Shown one piece after another: positions 46,151 through 56,999 of a DNA stretch of 64,000 nt (its first letter is position 1; every line of letters starts with the position of its first letter). This DNA is from Coptis chinensis (Eukaryota > Streptophyta > Magnoliopsida > Ranunculales > Ranunculaceae), in assembly GCA_015680905.1 (NCBI GenBank), contig CM027384.1, forward strand, positions 65,851,001 to 65,915,000, given 5' to 3'. The notes under the pieces are model-generated. The model was not told the DNA's origin. It ran no database searches and saw only the letters and a program-made list of their open reading frames with translations. The position numbers were made by a program, and so were the translations under genes.

Positions 46151-46574
46151 GAAAAAATTTAACCAAAAGCGCTAAGCGAAGCGAATACATATTTCGAAAA
46201 AGAAAACGAAAATTTAATCAAGCTACCCTAAGAAAATTGGCAATTGACAGAGACTTTGACGGAAACGAGAGATGAACTAGAACGTGAAAAGATAAATTAC
46301 AAATATTTGTAGAGTTGTATAAGTGAAAACTGATAAGAAACCATTGAATTTTCCCAAACCATTGATTATGTGATTGTGTGAATGTAATACCATAGAGCTA
46401 AAAATTTTTTTGATAAAAAATAAAAATAAAGTATAGGTTTGCTATTGAATATTGTTGTTGTGTCAGATAACATACCTACCAAAAACGGACAATGTTGTTG
46501 ATTTATGTAGTTGAAATAAAATAGAACGAGACGCCCCCATATAGATAAAAACTCCCCCAATGCTAACTTAACTT

Positions 46575-47715
46575 GGCAAAATTAGACTAAGCGAGCGTAA
46601 AAATGTTCAATCATAGGCTGACGAAGTTAAATGTAGTAATTTGGGCGAAATTTGTCGTAGCGATAGTAACGTACTAAGCAAGCGCAAAAACGTTCAAACT
46701 TAGACTGATGAATCTAAACGTGGTAACTTCATCGGATTTTGTCGTAGTGATAGTAACGAATTAAGCGAGCGTAAAATCGTTCAAACTTAGACTGACGAAA
46801 CTAAATGTCGTAACTTCGTCAGATTTTGTTGTAGCGATAGTAATGGACTAAGCGAGTGTAAAAGCGTTCAAACTTAGACTGACGAAGCTACACGTGGTAA
46901 CTTCGTCCGATTAGTTGTATCGATAGTAACGAACTAAGCGAAGTAAAAGTGTTCAAACTTAAACTGACGAAGCTGGACGTGATAACTTCATCAGATTTTG
47001 TTGTAGCGATAGTAACGAACTAAGCGAGTGTAAAAGCGTTCAAACTTAGAATGACGAAACTAAATGTAGAAACTTCGTCAGATTTGTCATAACAATAGTA
47101 ATAAACTAAGCGAGTATAAAAACGTTCAAACTTAGACTAACGAAACTAAATGTGGTAACTTCGTCAGATTTTGTCATAGTGATAGGAGCGAACTAAGCGA
47201 GTGTAAAAGTGTTCAAACTTAGACTGACGAAACTAAATGTGGTAACTTTGTCAGATTTTGTCGTAGCGATAGGAGCAAACTAAGCGAGCGTAAAAAAGTT
47301 CAAACTTAGACTGACGAAGCTAAACGTGAGAACTTCATCAGATTTTGTCGTAGCGATAGGACCATACTAAGTGAGCGTAAAAACGTTCAAACTTAGACTG
47401 ACGAAACTAAACGTGGTAACTTCGTCAGATTTTGTCGTAGTGATAATAATGTACTAAGCGAGCGTAAAAGCGTTCAAACTTAGACTGACGAATCTAAATA
47501 TGGTAACTTCGTCAAATTTTGTTGTAGCGATAGTAACGTACTAAGCGAGCGTAAAAACGTTCAAACTTAGACTGACAAAGCTAAATGTGGTAACTTCATC
47601 AAATTTTATCGGAGTGATAGTAACGTACTGATCGAGCGGAAAATCGTTCAAACTTAGACTGACGAAGCTAAACGTAGTAACTTCGTCAAATTTTGTCGTA
47701 GTGATAATAATGTTG
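46575..47715. repeat. 86-bp tandem array (13 copies) in element A
   Basis: Units read ACTAAGCGAGCGTAAAAACG, then TTCAAACTTAGACTGACGAA, GCTAAACGTGGTAACTTCGTC and AGATTTTGTCGTAGCGATAG. ACTAAGCGAGCG-type starts lie at about 46588, 46673, 46760, 46848, 46933, 47020, 47103, 47190, 47277, 47365, 47451, 47537 and 47625, giving a mean of about 86.4 bp. Each unit holds an inverted pair CTGACGAA...TTCGTCAG able to form an 8-bp stem. Confidence 0.95.
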
Positions 47716-47759
47716 CGATGGAAACCAAATTATATCATTAGAACTGAGGTGAAAGAAAT

Positions 47760-49270
47760 ACTTTATTGATCACCAAATCTTGAAAAGTCCAAAGATAATA
47801 ATGGAAAAAAAACTATTGAACTGAAAATAGACTACCAAATTGTTGTTCGGTTTTTCATTCAACTTGTCTATTTTGTCTGCTCACTTAGTAAAATAATTTG
47901 TTACGATGAGCAAGAAACGAACACTGCCAGGGGCTGTCGGAAATAAACCATCAATGTCAAGGCCCCATTTTTTAAATGACCAAGGTTTATGGATTGGATG
48001 ACGCTTCATCGCGGGAAGTTTGACCCATATCATATATCATGTTTTTGTCAAGGCATACAATTCTCGGACAAACGCTTAACATCCGTTGGCATGTATGGCC
48101 ACCAATACCATTGGGTCATTGCTATGTGAGTGAGACTTCCCCCCTGGGAGTGGTGTTCACATAGTCCTAAATGAATTTCTTCGAGGCCTAGTAAATCGTT
48201 CATTCTGCCCAAACAACGAAGGAGAGAATTGAGACTTGTGCTGCTGCGATAGAGTTTTTGGTCATCAGGAATTCCGAAGCATCGTCAGCTACATGATTGT
48301 CGTCGGTAGATACCGAGACATTATCAATGCCAAGCTCGTTAGAATCATCTGATAGCATAAGCGGTTAATCTAGTGTTGTTTTGGCAGCGATGACTTGATT
48401 TCCACAAATAAGTTGCGATAGAATCAGGATGTCATACATCACAACGTGGATACTGCACAATACTGATAGATGTACAATTTCATGCAAGTCGTTGAATTAA
48501 GTCCAGATAAACGACCATTCTATTATCGCGAGCCGCATATTATCATTCAAAGTGGCTAGCGACTAACTTAGAATAATTAATCATAACTTAGTCGCCCCCA
48601 GCTGAAGAGTTGTGCGTATACCGCAAATGATAATTTCGTACTCGGCCATATTATTTGAAGCGTCAAAACCCAAATGTAGAAACCTCTCAATTATGTCTTC
48701 ATTTAGCTTCAAGATGACAAAACCAAGACTGGAGGTAGACTTATTATGCAAACTATTGATGTAAATCTAGCAATCAGCTCATATATCTGATAAATATTTC
48801 AAGTCATCGCCCCTGGGAGGTAATGACAATTAGGGATCGACGTTTTTTCTCATCGAGTAATATGTTTTACATAGGAATATTATCAATAAGAAAATCAGTC
48901 ATTAGCAAAACCAAAGTTTGTCTTTGTTTAATTGTACGAGTGTTAGAGACAATGTTGTAAGCGCTAAGATAACTTTTCCATTCTGCGACTCAATTTGTAG
49001 ACATTGCGAAAAAACTTGCGCAGCGGATAGTCAGTATAAACTTCGATGATTCCATCATGGAAATAAGCTTAAGACGTCTGGCAGCAAGAAATAAGGGCAA
49101 TGCAATTTTCTCAATGCAAGAATGCCTCGATTCAACTGATATAAGAGCTTGCTAACAAAGAATATGAGACGACTATCGGCACTATCTAACGACAATGAAC
49201 ATATATGAATTGGAAATGTTTTGCTGAGATTCGTGAAAAGTAGCTAGTGTGAATTATGTATTTATCGTCT
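47760..49270 (-). pseudogene. Decayed gypsy reverse transcriptase, RNase H and integrase of element A
   Basis: Reading the minus strand from right to left: a thumb/RNase H-like stretch at about 49190-48900 (E-x-Y-x-D-Y-P-L-R-type words); a Tat-type second RNase H at about 48680-48580 (FDASNNMAEYEIIICGI); and integrase at about 48120-47920, with QWYWWPYMPTDVKRL (zinc-binding HHCC border) and KPWSFKKWGLDIDGLFP (first core acidic residue in DIDG). Stops and frame changes are frequent. The ASNNMAEYE motif is the best evidence for the Tat lineage. Confidence 0.72.
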
Positions 49271-49274
49271 TGCA

Positions 49275-49520
49275 CTCGTGGGTAACCATTGCGAACAACG
49301 AGAATCTAATCATCACCACATAAACAATCTCGCACGCAACTATGTTATTGGCGTGTGTTACGTTGAGGTGTTACAGATACAACACCATTTTTGAGAACTC
49401 GTGGATTACCGAACATTGGGAATAATGAGAATCTCATCCTCACCACGTAAACGATCCCACACGCTATGATGTCGTTGGCGTGTGTTATGTTGTGGTGTGA
49501 TAGATGTCACATCATCTTTA
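49275..49520. repeat. About 119-bp tandem duplication near the primer site of element A
   Basis: Two copies start ACTCGTGG-x-TTACC / CTCGTGGGTAACC (49277 and 49396) and share GAATCT-x-ATC-x-TCACCAC and TTGGCGTGTGTTA. They lie in the 5' untranslated or gag-proximal part of the minus-strand element. Confidence 0.8.
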
Positions 49521-49820
49521 AGAGAAATGGTTCATTTTAGACGATGCTTGTAGTAACTATTCTATTTTCGATCCGTACACGCTTGAACTTTCAAAGAAGT
49601 GCTTCTCGAGGCATTTGATTTATATTATCTGCATCAGAGGATGGAGAATCATCAAAGGCAATAATCTCGCACTGAATAATTTGGTGCATTGGTGGAACGG
49701 CAGTAGGGTAGTGTGCAACCTGATTGAGTGAAAAGTTGTCTTGGAGGATTGCTACGGATAACTTACTGATGAACTTGAAATTAGCTTTCTCATTCACAAT
49801 GACTTTTTTGCTAGTTCCCT

Positions 49821-49837
49821 ACAGACGTCGCCAATTA
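49821..49837 (-). other. Primer-binding site of Tat-like element A
   Basis: The minus strand reads TAATTGGCGACGTCTGT directly after the LTR start. TGGCGACGTCTGT is a primer-site type common to plant gypsy Tat elements. Confidence 0.75.
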
Positions 49838-50298
49838 TGTTTCGACCAAATATGATCAAAACACTAAGTGGTGATGAAAGAGATGAAGAATGTAGAAAAG
49901 TAGTGAAAAACCGATGGTGATCGAGTGAATGATGAGACTATACCTTTCGGTTGCCTACGTACCCAAATTATCGATGAGATCAAGTCTCAAGAACGTAGTT
50001 ATTTATGAAAAATAGTTTGGTATTTATATAAGAGTAGAGATTTCTTGTACCTCAAGTAATTGTAATTAAATATAACTCTTAATTGATAATTATCTCTTTG
50101 ATAAGAAACAAATCTGGACATAAATTAATGTACGTAAGTGGCAAGCCATGTGGCTAGGGTTCAGTCCTAGCACATGAGTTAATGGGCCTATACATCAATC
50201 CATGATATTGCAAATTGGGCTTTAGCCCTGTCGATTAAACGAATAAAAATAGAGACCCCTAATAATAGACGTTCGCCACATAGGTGGGGGTCGAAATA
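49838..50298 (-). repeat. 5' LTR of Tat-like element A
   Basis: 461 bp from TGTTTCGACC to GGTCGAAATA, the direct copy of 43254-43722. Confidence 0.92.
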
Positions 50299-50650
50299 CT
50301 CTTTTCAGGTAGCAGTAACTCTAATGCTAACCTAGCCGCAGGTATTGCTCTCTCTGTTCCTCTTAGTTCTATGTGGATCATAGATATAGGTGCAACAAAC
50401 CATATGTGTCATTCCTTTTCTTTGTTTACTTCATATACATCTTGTTCTATGCCATATTATGTTCAATTGCCTGATGGTACTCATGCTCCAATCACACATA
50501 TTGGTACAATCACTTGAAAACGTCTTTTACATTCCGTCGTTTAAGTTCAATCTCTTGTCTGTTAGCCAAATAACAAAATCTCTCAATTGTCTGCTAATTT
50601 TTTTATCACAATCAATGCATTTTTCAAGACCTATCAACGAAGAAGAGGAT
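50299..50650 (+). pseudogene. Copia 1 protease region
   Basis: SMWIIDIGATNHMCHSF is the copia protease site; the usual D-S/T-G-A is D-I-G-A here, with one substituted residue. ITHIGTI and, in the next frame, FYIPSFKFNLLSVSQ follow, the usual lead to the integrase. A frame change near 50510 separates them. Confidence 0.85.
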
Positions 50651-50746
50651 TAGACAGGGTAACTATCAAGAGGGGTTATATTATTTTCATCTCCATCCGC
50701 TTTTCGGGTCGTCAAACCACCTAGTATCGATCTCTTACATTGGCGT

Positions 50747-52102
50747 TTGGGGCATTTATCTTATCGCTCTTTGCAAACTTTAAGTAGAGATATTCCTTTT
50801 ATTTCATGTTCCAATAAAAGTACTTGTGAAATTTGTCCACAAGCTAAGCAATATCGCTTGCCTTTTCCTTCCAGTGAGATTACTACTAGTTATCCTTTTC
50901 AACTAATTCATTGTGATATATGGGGTGGTTTTTCCCATCCTTTGACGAATGGCTCTCGTTATTTCTTAACCATTGTTGATGATTATAGTCGTTGCATGTG
51001 GATATATCTCATGCATGTTAAATCTAAAACAAAAAGAATTTTGCAATCTTTCTTTGCCATGATTAGAACTCAGTTCAACACTCATGTCCATAATCTTTAT
51101 TCAGGAAATGGTCCTTTACTTTTCTCACCAATTCAAAAAGTTCATTTTGACAATGGCATTGAGTTCCTTTCTAACGACATGTATCGCTTCTTTTCTGATC
51201 ATGGTGTCATCCACCAAAGGAGTTGTGTCTCAACGCCACAACATAATGGTGTTATGGAACGTAAGCATCGTCATTTGCTTGAGGTTGCTAGAGCCTTAAG
51301 ATTTCAAGCACACTTGCCGTTAAGGTTTTGGGGTGAATGTATTCTCACGAAAGCTTATCTTATTAATAAAATGCCATCACCTATTTTATCGGGTAAAAGT
51401 CCTCATGAACTCTTATTTAAATCTATACCAAGTTACTCACATTTACGAGCCTTTGGTAGTCTTTGCTATGCTCACAACAATAACATTAAGCATAAATTTG
51501 ATCAAAGAGCTAAGCCTCGCATTTTTGTTGGTTATCCCCATGGTCAAAAGGGATATCGAGTGTTTGATATTGCAAGTAAAACCATATATGTTTCTCGAGA
51601 TGTTAATTTTTTTGAAGGAATTTTTCCTTTTCGTGATGTTTCTAAATCTACTTCTACATCTCCCTATGTTACTCTCCTTCTTTTAAATGATAATGATAGT
51701 ATGGAAGTTATTTCTCATGATCTTAATGAAGTCAATCATCATACTATCGTGGAAGGGAATAATGGTGGTAATCCCGGTTTTCCTAGTTCAGAAATTATTC
51801 CTATCAATGACGCACCATTGTCTCCTGCTGGTCATAATTCCCCTGTTGGTCATAACTCTCCAACACCTATTGTTTTGCAGCAGTATCATCATCCACAGTG
51901 TGATCGACATCCTCCTATAAAACTTAGTGATTATGTATGCACACGGGTTACTCATGATAGCTCACCTCCTCTATCCAATTTCAAGTTGACAGGTAATTCA
52001 TATTCTATTCATAAGTACCTTTCCAATTCTAATATCTCTGTTGCACATAAGGGGTTTCTTTCTAGTGTTTGTTCTAGAGATGTGCCTACTTCTTTCAATT
52101 AA
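50747..52102 (+). pseudogene. Copia 1 integrase
   Basis: A 451-residue uninterrupted frame. Residues 1-35 end the GAG-pre-integrase zinc region (GHLSYRSLQTLS, CEICPQAKQ). The integrase core follows: D57 (HCDIWG), D135 (FDNGIEF) and E171 (MERKHRH) form the D,D-35-E set with exactly 35 residues between the last two. GKSPHELLF, LRAFGSLCY and RIFVGYPHGQKGYRVFD are C-terminal copia motifs. The protein is then linked to reverse transcriptase through an acidic, Pro/His-rich spacer and stops at 52102, just before the RT domain. Confidence 0.92.
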
Positions 52103-52132
52103 GCAGTTAAGTGTCCTAAGTGGTGTGAGGCA

Positions 52133-52903
52133 ATGCAAAAGGAACTTCAAGCACTTGAACAGAATAATATATGGAGTCTCTGTCCTCTTCCATCCCACAA
52201 GAAACTCATTGGGTGCAAATGGGTTTACAAAATCAAATACAAATCTGATGGAAGCATCGAACGGTATAAAGCACGATTGGTCTGTAAAGGATTACCACAA
52301 TTCGAAGGGATGGATTATCACGATACCTTTGCACTGGTTGCTAAACTAGTCACAGTTCGAACTTTACTAAGTGCCGCTTATGTTAAGCAATGGCCACTAT
52401 ATCAACTTGATGTTAATAACACTTTTTTACGAGGTGACCTTGAAGAAGAAGTTTATATGAGAATACCACCTGGCTTTCCCGTCAGGGGAGAGCATCGAGT
52501 ATGCCACCTAAACAAGTCCATATATGGCCTGAAACAAACATCACACTAGTGGTTTTCAAAATTTTCTTCTGCTCTTCTTGAAATCGGGTTTTCTCAATCC
52601 AAAGCAAATTATTCTTTGTTCACTCATATCACAGGTCAATCATCCACTTTTGTGTTAGTTTATGTCGATGATATTATCATAACAAGTAATGATGATTCCG
52701 TTATCAAGTATCTCAAGCACTTTCTTGAGAACAAATTCTTTATCAAAGACCTTGGACGTCTAAAATATTTCCTTGATATTGAAGTGGCACGTTCATGCAA
52801 AGGCATATTTTTGTCCCAAAGGAAATATCTTCTGGACATCCTTAAGGATATTGGTCCAAGTGGCGGCCGTATTTCAGCATTTCCCATGGAACAAAATTTG
52901 TGA
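52133..52903 (+). pseudogene. Copia 1 reverse transcriptase, two in-frame stops
   Basis: The frame contains [39 protein letters not shown] (normally LDVNNAFLHG) and [12 protein letters not shown], then a TAG at 52547-52549. The same frame continues into the catalytic FVLVYVDDIIITS (YVDD) and KDLGRLKYFLDIEVA, and stops again at 52901-52903. Both stops replace residues within conserved motifs. Confidence 0.9.
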
Positions 52904-53530
52904 TTATCTCCAACTGATGTGATGCCTTTGCCTGACCCGACTATTTATCAATGCTTGATTGGCGACTTATTTATTTACTTGATTACTTTCGACCTGATAT
53001 CACTTATTAAGTTCATATCCTTAGTCGGTTTATGCAATCTCCAAGGAGAGCACATATGGATGTACCGCGGTGTTCTTTGTTATCTCAAAGATTCGGCTAG
53101 TCGGGGGAATCCTTACGTCATCATCTAGCTCTCTACATCCGCCCATCTTCTCGCCGTTCTTCTGACGGGATATTGTGTTCTTCTTGGCAACATGTCCTAT
53201 ATCTTAGCGAAAAAGAAGCAAACCACCGTTTCCGCTCTTCTTCGGAAGCGAGTATCGTGCTATGACAACCTTAACTAGTGAGCTCCAATGGTCGCACTAT
53301 TTGCTCAAAGATTTTGGCATTTATCACTCCTCCCCTGTCCTGATGTATTGTGATAATCGAGCGACTTTGCACATTGCTAAAAATCCCGTTTTCCATGAGC
53401 GTTACAAAACATATTGAAATTGATTGTCACTTTGTCGTGAAAAGTTTCAGAAAGGCCTCGTTAGTCCTCGGTACATTCCTTCCTCCAATCAGATAGAAGA
53501 TATTTTTACAAAGTGCAGATCCATTTCATC
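52904..53530 (+). pseudogene. Copia 1 RNase H, fragmented
   Basis: Pieces in different frames include YQCLIGDLFIYLI, HMDVPRCSLLSQRF-like, KKQTTVSRSSSEAEYRAM-like (about 53210-53265) and MYCDNRATLHIAKNPVFHER (53343-53402). These are typical of the copia RNase H C-terminus. Several frameshifts are present. Confidence 0.78.
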
Positions 53531-53547
53531 GTCTTATGGAGGGAGAG

Positions 53548-53747
53548 TGTTAACGTATATACTATCTTGGTGTATATTCTCTAATCTCCTATATATTCGT
53601 TGTACATCTTTTGTATATATTCTCCTTCCTAGTATAATTAGATATCCTTTTATATGTAAATTCTTGATGAGAAAGTCTCTCAATTTGAAGGGAAATTTTT
53701 TCTTCCTGTACTTGTAATATGTTTATAAATATATTGAAGTCTTATGT
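53548..53747 (+). repeat. 3' LTR of copia 1, left part
   Basis: Starts TGTTAACGTATATAC right after the purine tract. It is interrupted at 53748 by copia element 2; the remainder should begin at 59265. Its right end is not identified. Confidence 0.75.
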
Positions 53748-54418
53748 TGTTGGGGATTATACCAATACCAATCGGTTCCCCACTACACAGATAACTTGTA
53801 TTTGAACACAATTCCACTCCGGACAAAATCTAAATATCAACTACAGCCTATACTAACATGCCCAACTCGCTAAACAACTATTAACAACAGATAATAATGT
53901 AAAGCAGTAAAAGCAAACCACAACACAAAGATTTACCGTGGTTCGGCCAATGATGCCTACTTCCACAAGAACCAGTTCTTAATAAAGTGGGAAGGAAGAT
54001 TACAATCTCTCCTTTCAGTCTCTCACCTTACTAGATCACTCTTATCTCTTTCTGAGGGGTCATATCTCTGTAAAGGTTCTCTTTCTTTGTTTTAGTCTGG
54101 ATTCCAATCCTTCTGACTTGTTAGGTTAGGTTAGGTTTTTCAAAACCTTGATTTTGGTTTTTTTCCAAAAACCAAATTTCTGATTCTTATCGAAGCCCAC
54201 AAATATTGGGGCGGCGGCGCTTTCGAGCGCCGCACAACGTCTTCGAGTCTCGAAAGCACGTCGCCCGCTTTGAAGCGCGGTCGCGCCAATGATATCTTGA
54301 ACTCGAAGCCGGTGTTTCTTCCGCCATACCACTGGCGGCGCTTCGACATGTCGCGATGCGAATTAAGCCCGTTTCTCTCGGCTCGTTTTCTCTCCTCATG
54401 TGAGGGATAACTCCAACA
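53748..54418 (-). repeat. 3' LTR of copia 2
   Basis: 671 bp, TGTTGGGGATTATACC to GATAACTCCAACA as written on the plus strand. About 54180-54390 is GC-rich and poorly matched to its mate. Confidence 0.93.
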
Positions 54419-54791
54419 ATCTCCCCTCGAGCGGTGAGGGGGATACCTCCATGCAATTGCCAAATCAACAGAGGAGTCTGCTACCATTCGGGCAGTAGCA
54501 CAAATATCAAACTTACCTTTCGGTAAGACTTTGGTCATCATATCCGACCCGTTCTTGTCGGTATGGATCTTCTCGATACACAAATGCTTGTCTTCGAAAG
54601 TACTTCTCTAATCGATGATAACGCATATGTATGTGCTTGGATCTAGAATGAAAACTTCGGATTCTTGCTCAAGTGGATGGCGCCCGACCGTCACATAGAA
54701 CTACAAACCTGTTTTACGCTTTAGCCCTTAGTTCGTCGAAGAACCTCTTCATCCATAACATCTCTTTGCAACACTCGGTGGCGCAATATAC

Positions 54792-55583
54792 TCAAATTTC
54801 CGTAGTGGAGAGAGCAACACACTTTTGCAACTTAGATTGCCAAGAAACTGCTCCCCCTGCAAAAGTAACTAGATAACTGGAGGTGGACTTCATCGAGTCA
54901 ACATCACCTGCCATGTTTGCATCAGTGTAGCCTTCAAGTAAGGGCTTACTTCCACCAAAACACAAACACGATTTGGAAGTGCCTTTGAGATATCTCAATA
55001 TCCACTTAACACCTTCCCAATGCTCTTTACCCGGATTTGACAGAAATCTGCTTACAACCCCAAAGGCGAAAGCAATATCCGGTCTAGTACACACCATGGC
55101 ATACATCAAACTGCCCACTGCGGATGCATAAGGAATCTTTTCCATCTGACTCTGCTCATGCTCACCCTTTGGACACATCTCTTTGGTCATGCGGAACTGG
55201 CCACCAAGCGGACAACTGACTGGCTTCGCTTGATCCATGTTGAATCTCTTCAACACCTTCTCATTGTAGCTTTCTTGAGAAAGCCACAACTTCCCACTCT
55301 TTCTGTCACGAGTGATCCGCATCCCAAGTATCTGCTTTGCTTGACCCAAATCCTTCATCTCAAAGGACTTACTCAAGTCTTTCTTCAGCTTGGATATCTT
55401 GTTGATGTTTGGGCCAACTATCAACATATCATCCACATACATCAATAGCACTATGAAATCCCCATCTGGAAATCTCTGAACAAACGCACAATGATCGGAA
55501 GCAGACTTCTTGTATCCTTGCTTCGCCATAAAGGAGTCAAACTTTATGTACCACTGTCTCGGTGCTTGCTTCAACACATACAA
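54792..55583 (-). pseudogene. Copia 2 reverse transcriptase C-terminus and RNase H
   Basis: A 263-residue frame: YVLKQAPRQWYIKFDSFM, the catalytic YVDD of LLMYVDDMLIVG (about residues 48-51), KDLGQAKQILGMRI, then RNase H with YASAVGSLMYAMVCTRPDIA, GYTDANMAGDVDSMKSTSSY and CVALSTTEI. The final Glu is the start of the STTEAEY motif; the rest is lost, so the RNase H is truncated near 54790. A frame break around 55600 separates it from the N-terminal half. Confidence 0.9.
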
Positions 55584-55640
55584 GCTCTTTATCAGCTTGC
55601 ATACTAGGTGCTCCTTGCCTTTGACCTCAAACCCCTCTAG

Positions 55641-55970
55641 CTAGTCCATGTAGACATCTTCTTCAAGGTCTCCATGAAGAAAGGCTGTCTTAACATCTAG
55701 CTGCTCAACCTCTAGGTTCATACTTGCGGCCATACCCAATACCACCCGGATAGAAGTCATCTTCACTACAGGAGAGAAAATCTCATCAAAGTCAATCCCT
55801 TTCCTTTGACCGAATCCCTTTCCTTTGTGCCTTGGGTGAGGATTGTTCTCCTCATGCTTGACTTTGTATATCCACTTATTCTTGAGAACTTTTTTCCCTG
55901 TGGGTTTCTTAACTAACTCATAAGTGTGATTCTTATGCAAAGAATCCATCTCGTCATGCATGACCTTCAA
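55641..55970 (-). pseudogene. Copia 2 reverse transcriptase N-terminus
   Basis: A 109-residue frame with [26 protein letters not shown] and [21 protein letters not shown], ending at a TAG beside MD. It continues, out of frame, toward 55583. Confidence 0.9.
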
Positions 55971-56496
55971 CCACTTTTCTTTGTCTGTACCTTCAAGTGC
56001 CTCTTGATAGTAAATAGGTTCTCCACCATCCGATAGTAAGACGTCGCATGTGGTGGATACCGGTTGAAGCTAGTCTCTCTCTGGACCTCCTTGCCCCATC
56101 TGGCCGGTGCCTCGGGAGGTTGCACTTCTGCTTTCTCGGTGGTGGTTCATGTATCTCATCCGCATCTTCTATACCAATAGGTTCTATCCCATCATATATG
56201 AGCAATAGATTCTCATCACGAAGCTTCAAACTCATGGTTCTCTGCATTCTCAATGCCTTTTGCACGCGTTCCACGGTAGGAACTTCGGTTCGAATCAACA
56301 AGATCATTGGTGAAAGCTCAGTAGCTTCTCACCCTCCTCAAAGTCTGCTATGGTTTGGTCTTCTAAGAACACAACATCTCGACTTCGATTACCTTCTTGT
56401 TAATCGGATCATAGAGTTTGTAGCCAAACTTTTCATCTCCATAACCCGGAAAAATGCACGCTTGGCTTTGTCATCAAGCTTGGATCTCTCATCCTT

Positions 56497-56994
56497 CTAA
56501 TATGCACAAATGCCCTCGCACCCAAATACCCTCAAGTATCCATAATCAACATCTCTGCCTGACCATACTCTCTCTGGATAATCACTATTCAGAGGCTTTG
56601 CTGGCGACAGGTTGATCACATGCACGGCTGTACGCATTGCTTCTACCCAGTAGCTTCTAGGTAGCTTAGAGTGAGATAGCATGCATCTCATCCTCTCTAC
56701 AATGGTACGGTTCATTCTCTCTGCTATTCCATTCTGTTGCGGTGTCTTGGGAACGGTCTGCTCATGACGAATCCCATGACTCTGGCAATACTCTTCAAAT
56801 GGCCCAATGTACTCACCCCCATTATCTGAGCGAATACACTTCAACAACTTCCCAGTCTCTCTTTCCACCATGCTGTGGAATTTCTCAAACACGCCAAGTA
56901 CTTCATCCTTGGTCTTCGGTATAGGCTCATATCTTTCTTGACGATCATCAATGAATGTCAAAGTCACGGCTCCCCGGTGGGACTTCACTCTCAT
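56497..56994 (-). pseudogene. Copia 2 integrase core
   Basis: A 165-residue frame with LLKCIRSDNGGEY (D57) and PQQNGIAERMNRT (E92, 35 residues on), SYWVEAMRTAVHVINLSP and LRVFGCEGICAY. The first catalytic Asp lies upstream, in sequence now broken by deletions (56995-57560). Confidence 0.9.
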
Positions 56995-56999
56995 AGGAC

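Larger units (their letters stand above)
43254..50298 (-). mobile_element. Tat-like Ty3/gypsy element A, full length but decayed
   Basis: LTRs at 43254-43722 and 49838-50298 are direct repeats, beginning TGTTTCGACC and ending GGTCGAAACA (mutated to GAAATA at 50298). Polarity is minus: a purine tract (AAAGAGGGGGCGG) abuts the left LTR, and a primer site TGGCGACGTCTGT abuts the right LTR. The interior carries decayed integrase, RNase H and reverse transcriptase traces, a 13-copy tandem array and an antisense frame. It split the copia element between gag (LTQEQYNKLLAM) and protease (SGSSNSNANLAAG). No clean 5-bp TSD is left. Confidence 0.88.
42858..53747 (+). mobile_element. Copia element 1, 5'-truncated, host of two nested elements
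   Basis: Gag lies at 42865-43253 and pol resumes at 50299 after a 7.0-kb gypsy insertion. Protease, integrase, reverse transcriptase and RNase H run in the standard Ty1/copia order to about 53520. A polypurine tract (GGAGGGAGAG, 53538-53547) and a 3' LTR beginning TGTTAACGTATA (53548) follow. A second copia element interrupts that LTR at 53748, and the rest of it must continue at 59265. The 5' LTR is not in the window. Confidence 0.88.
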
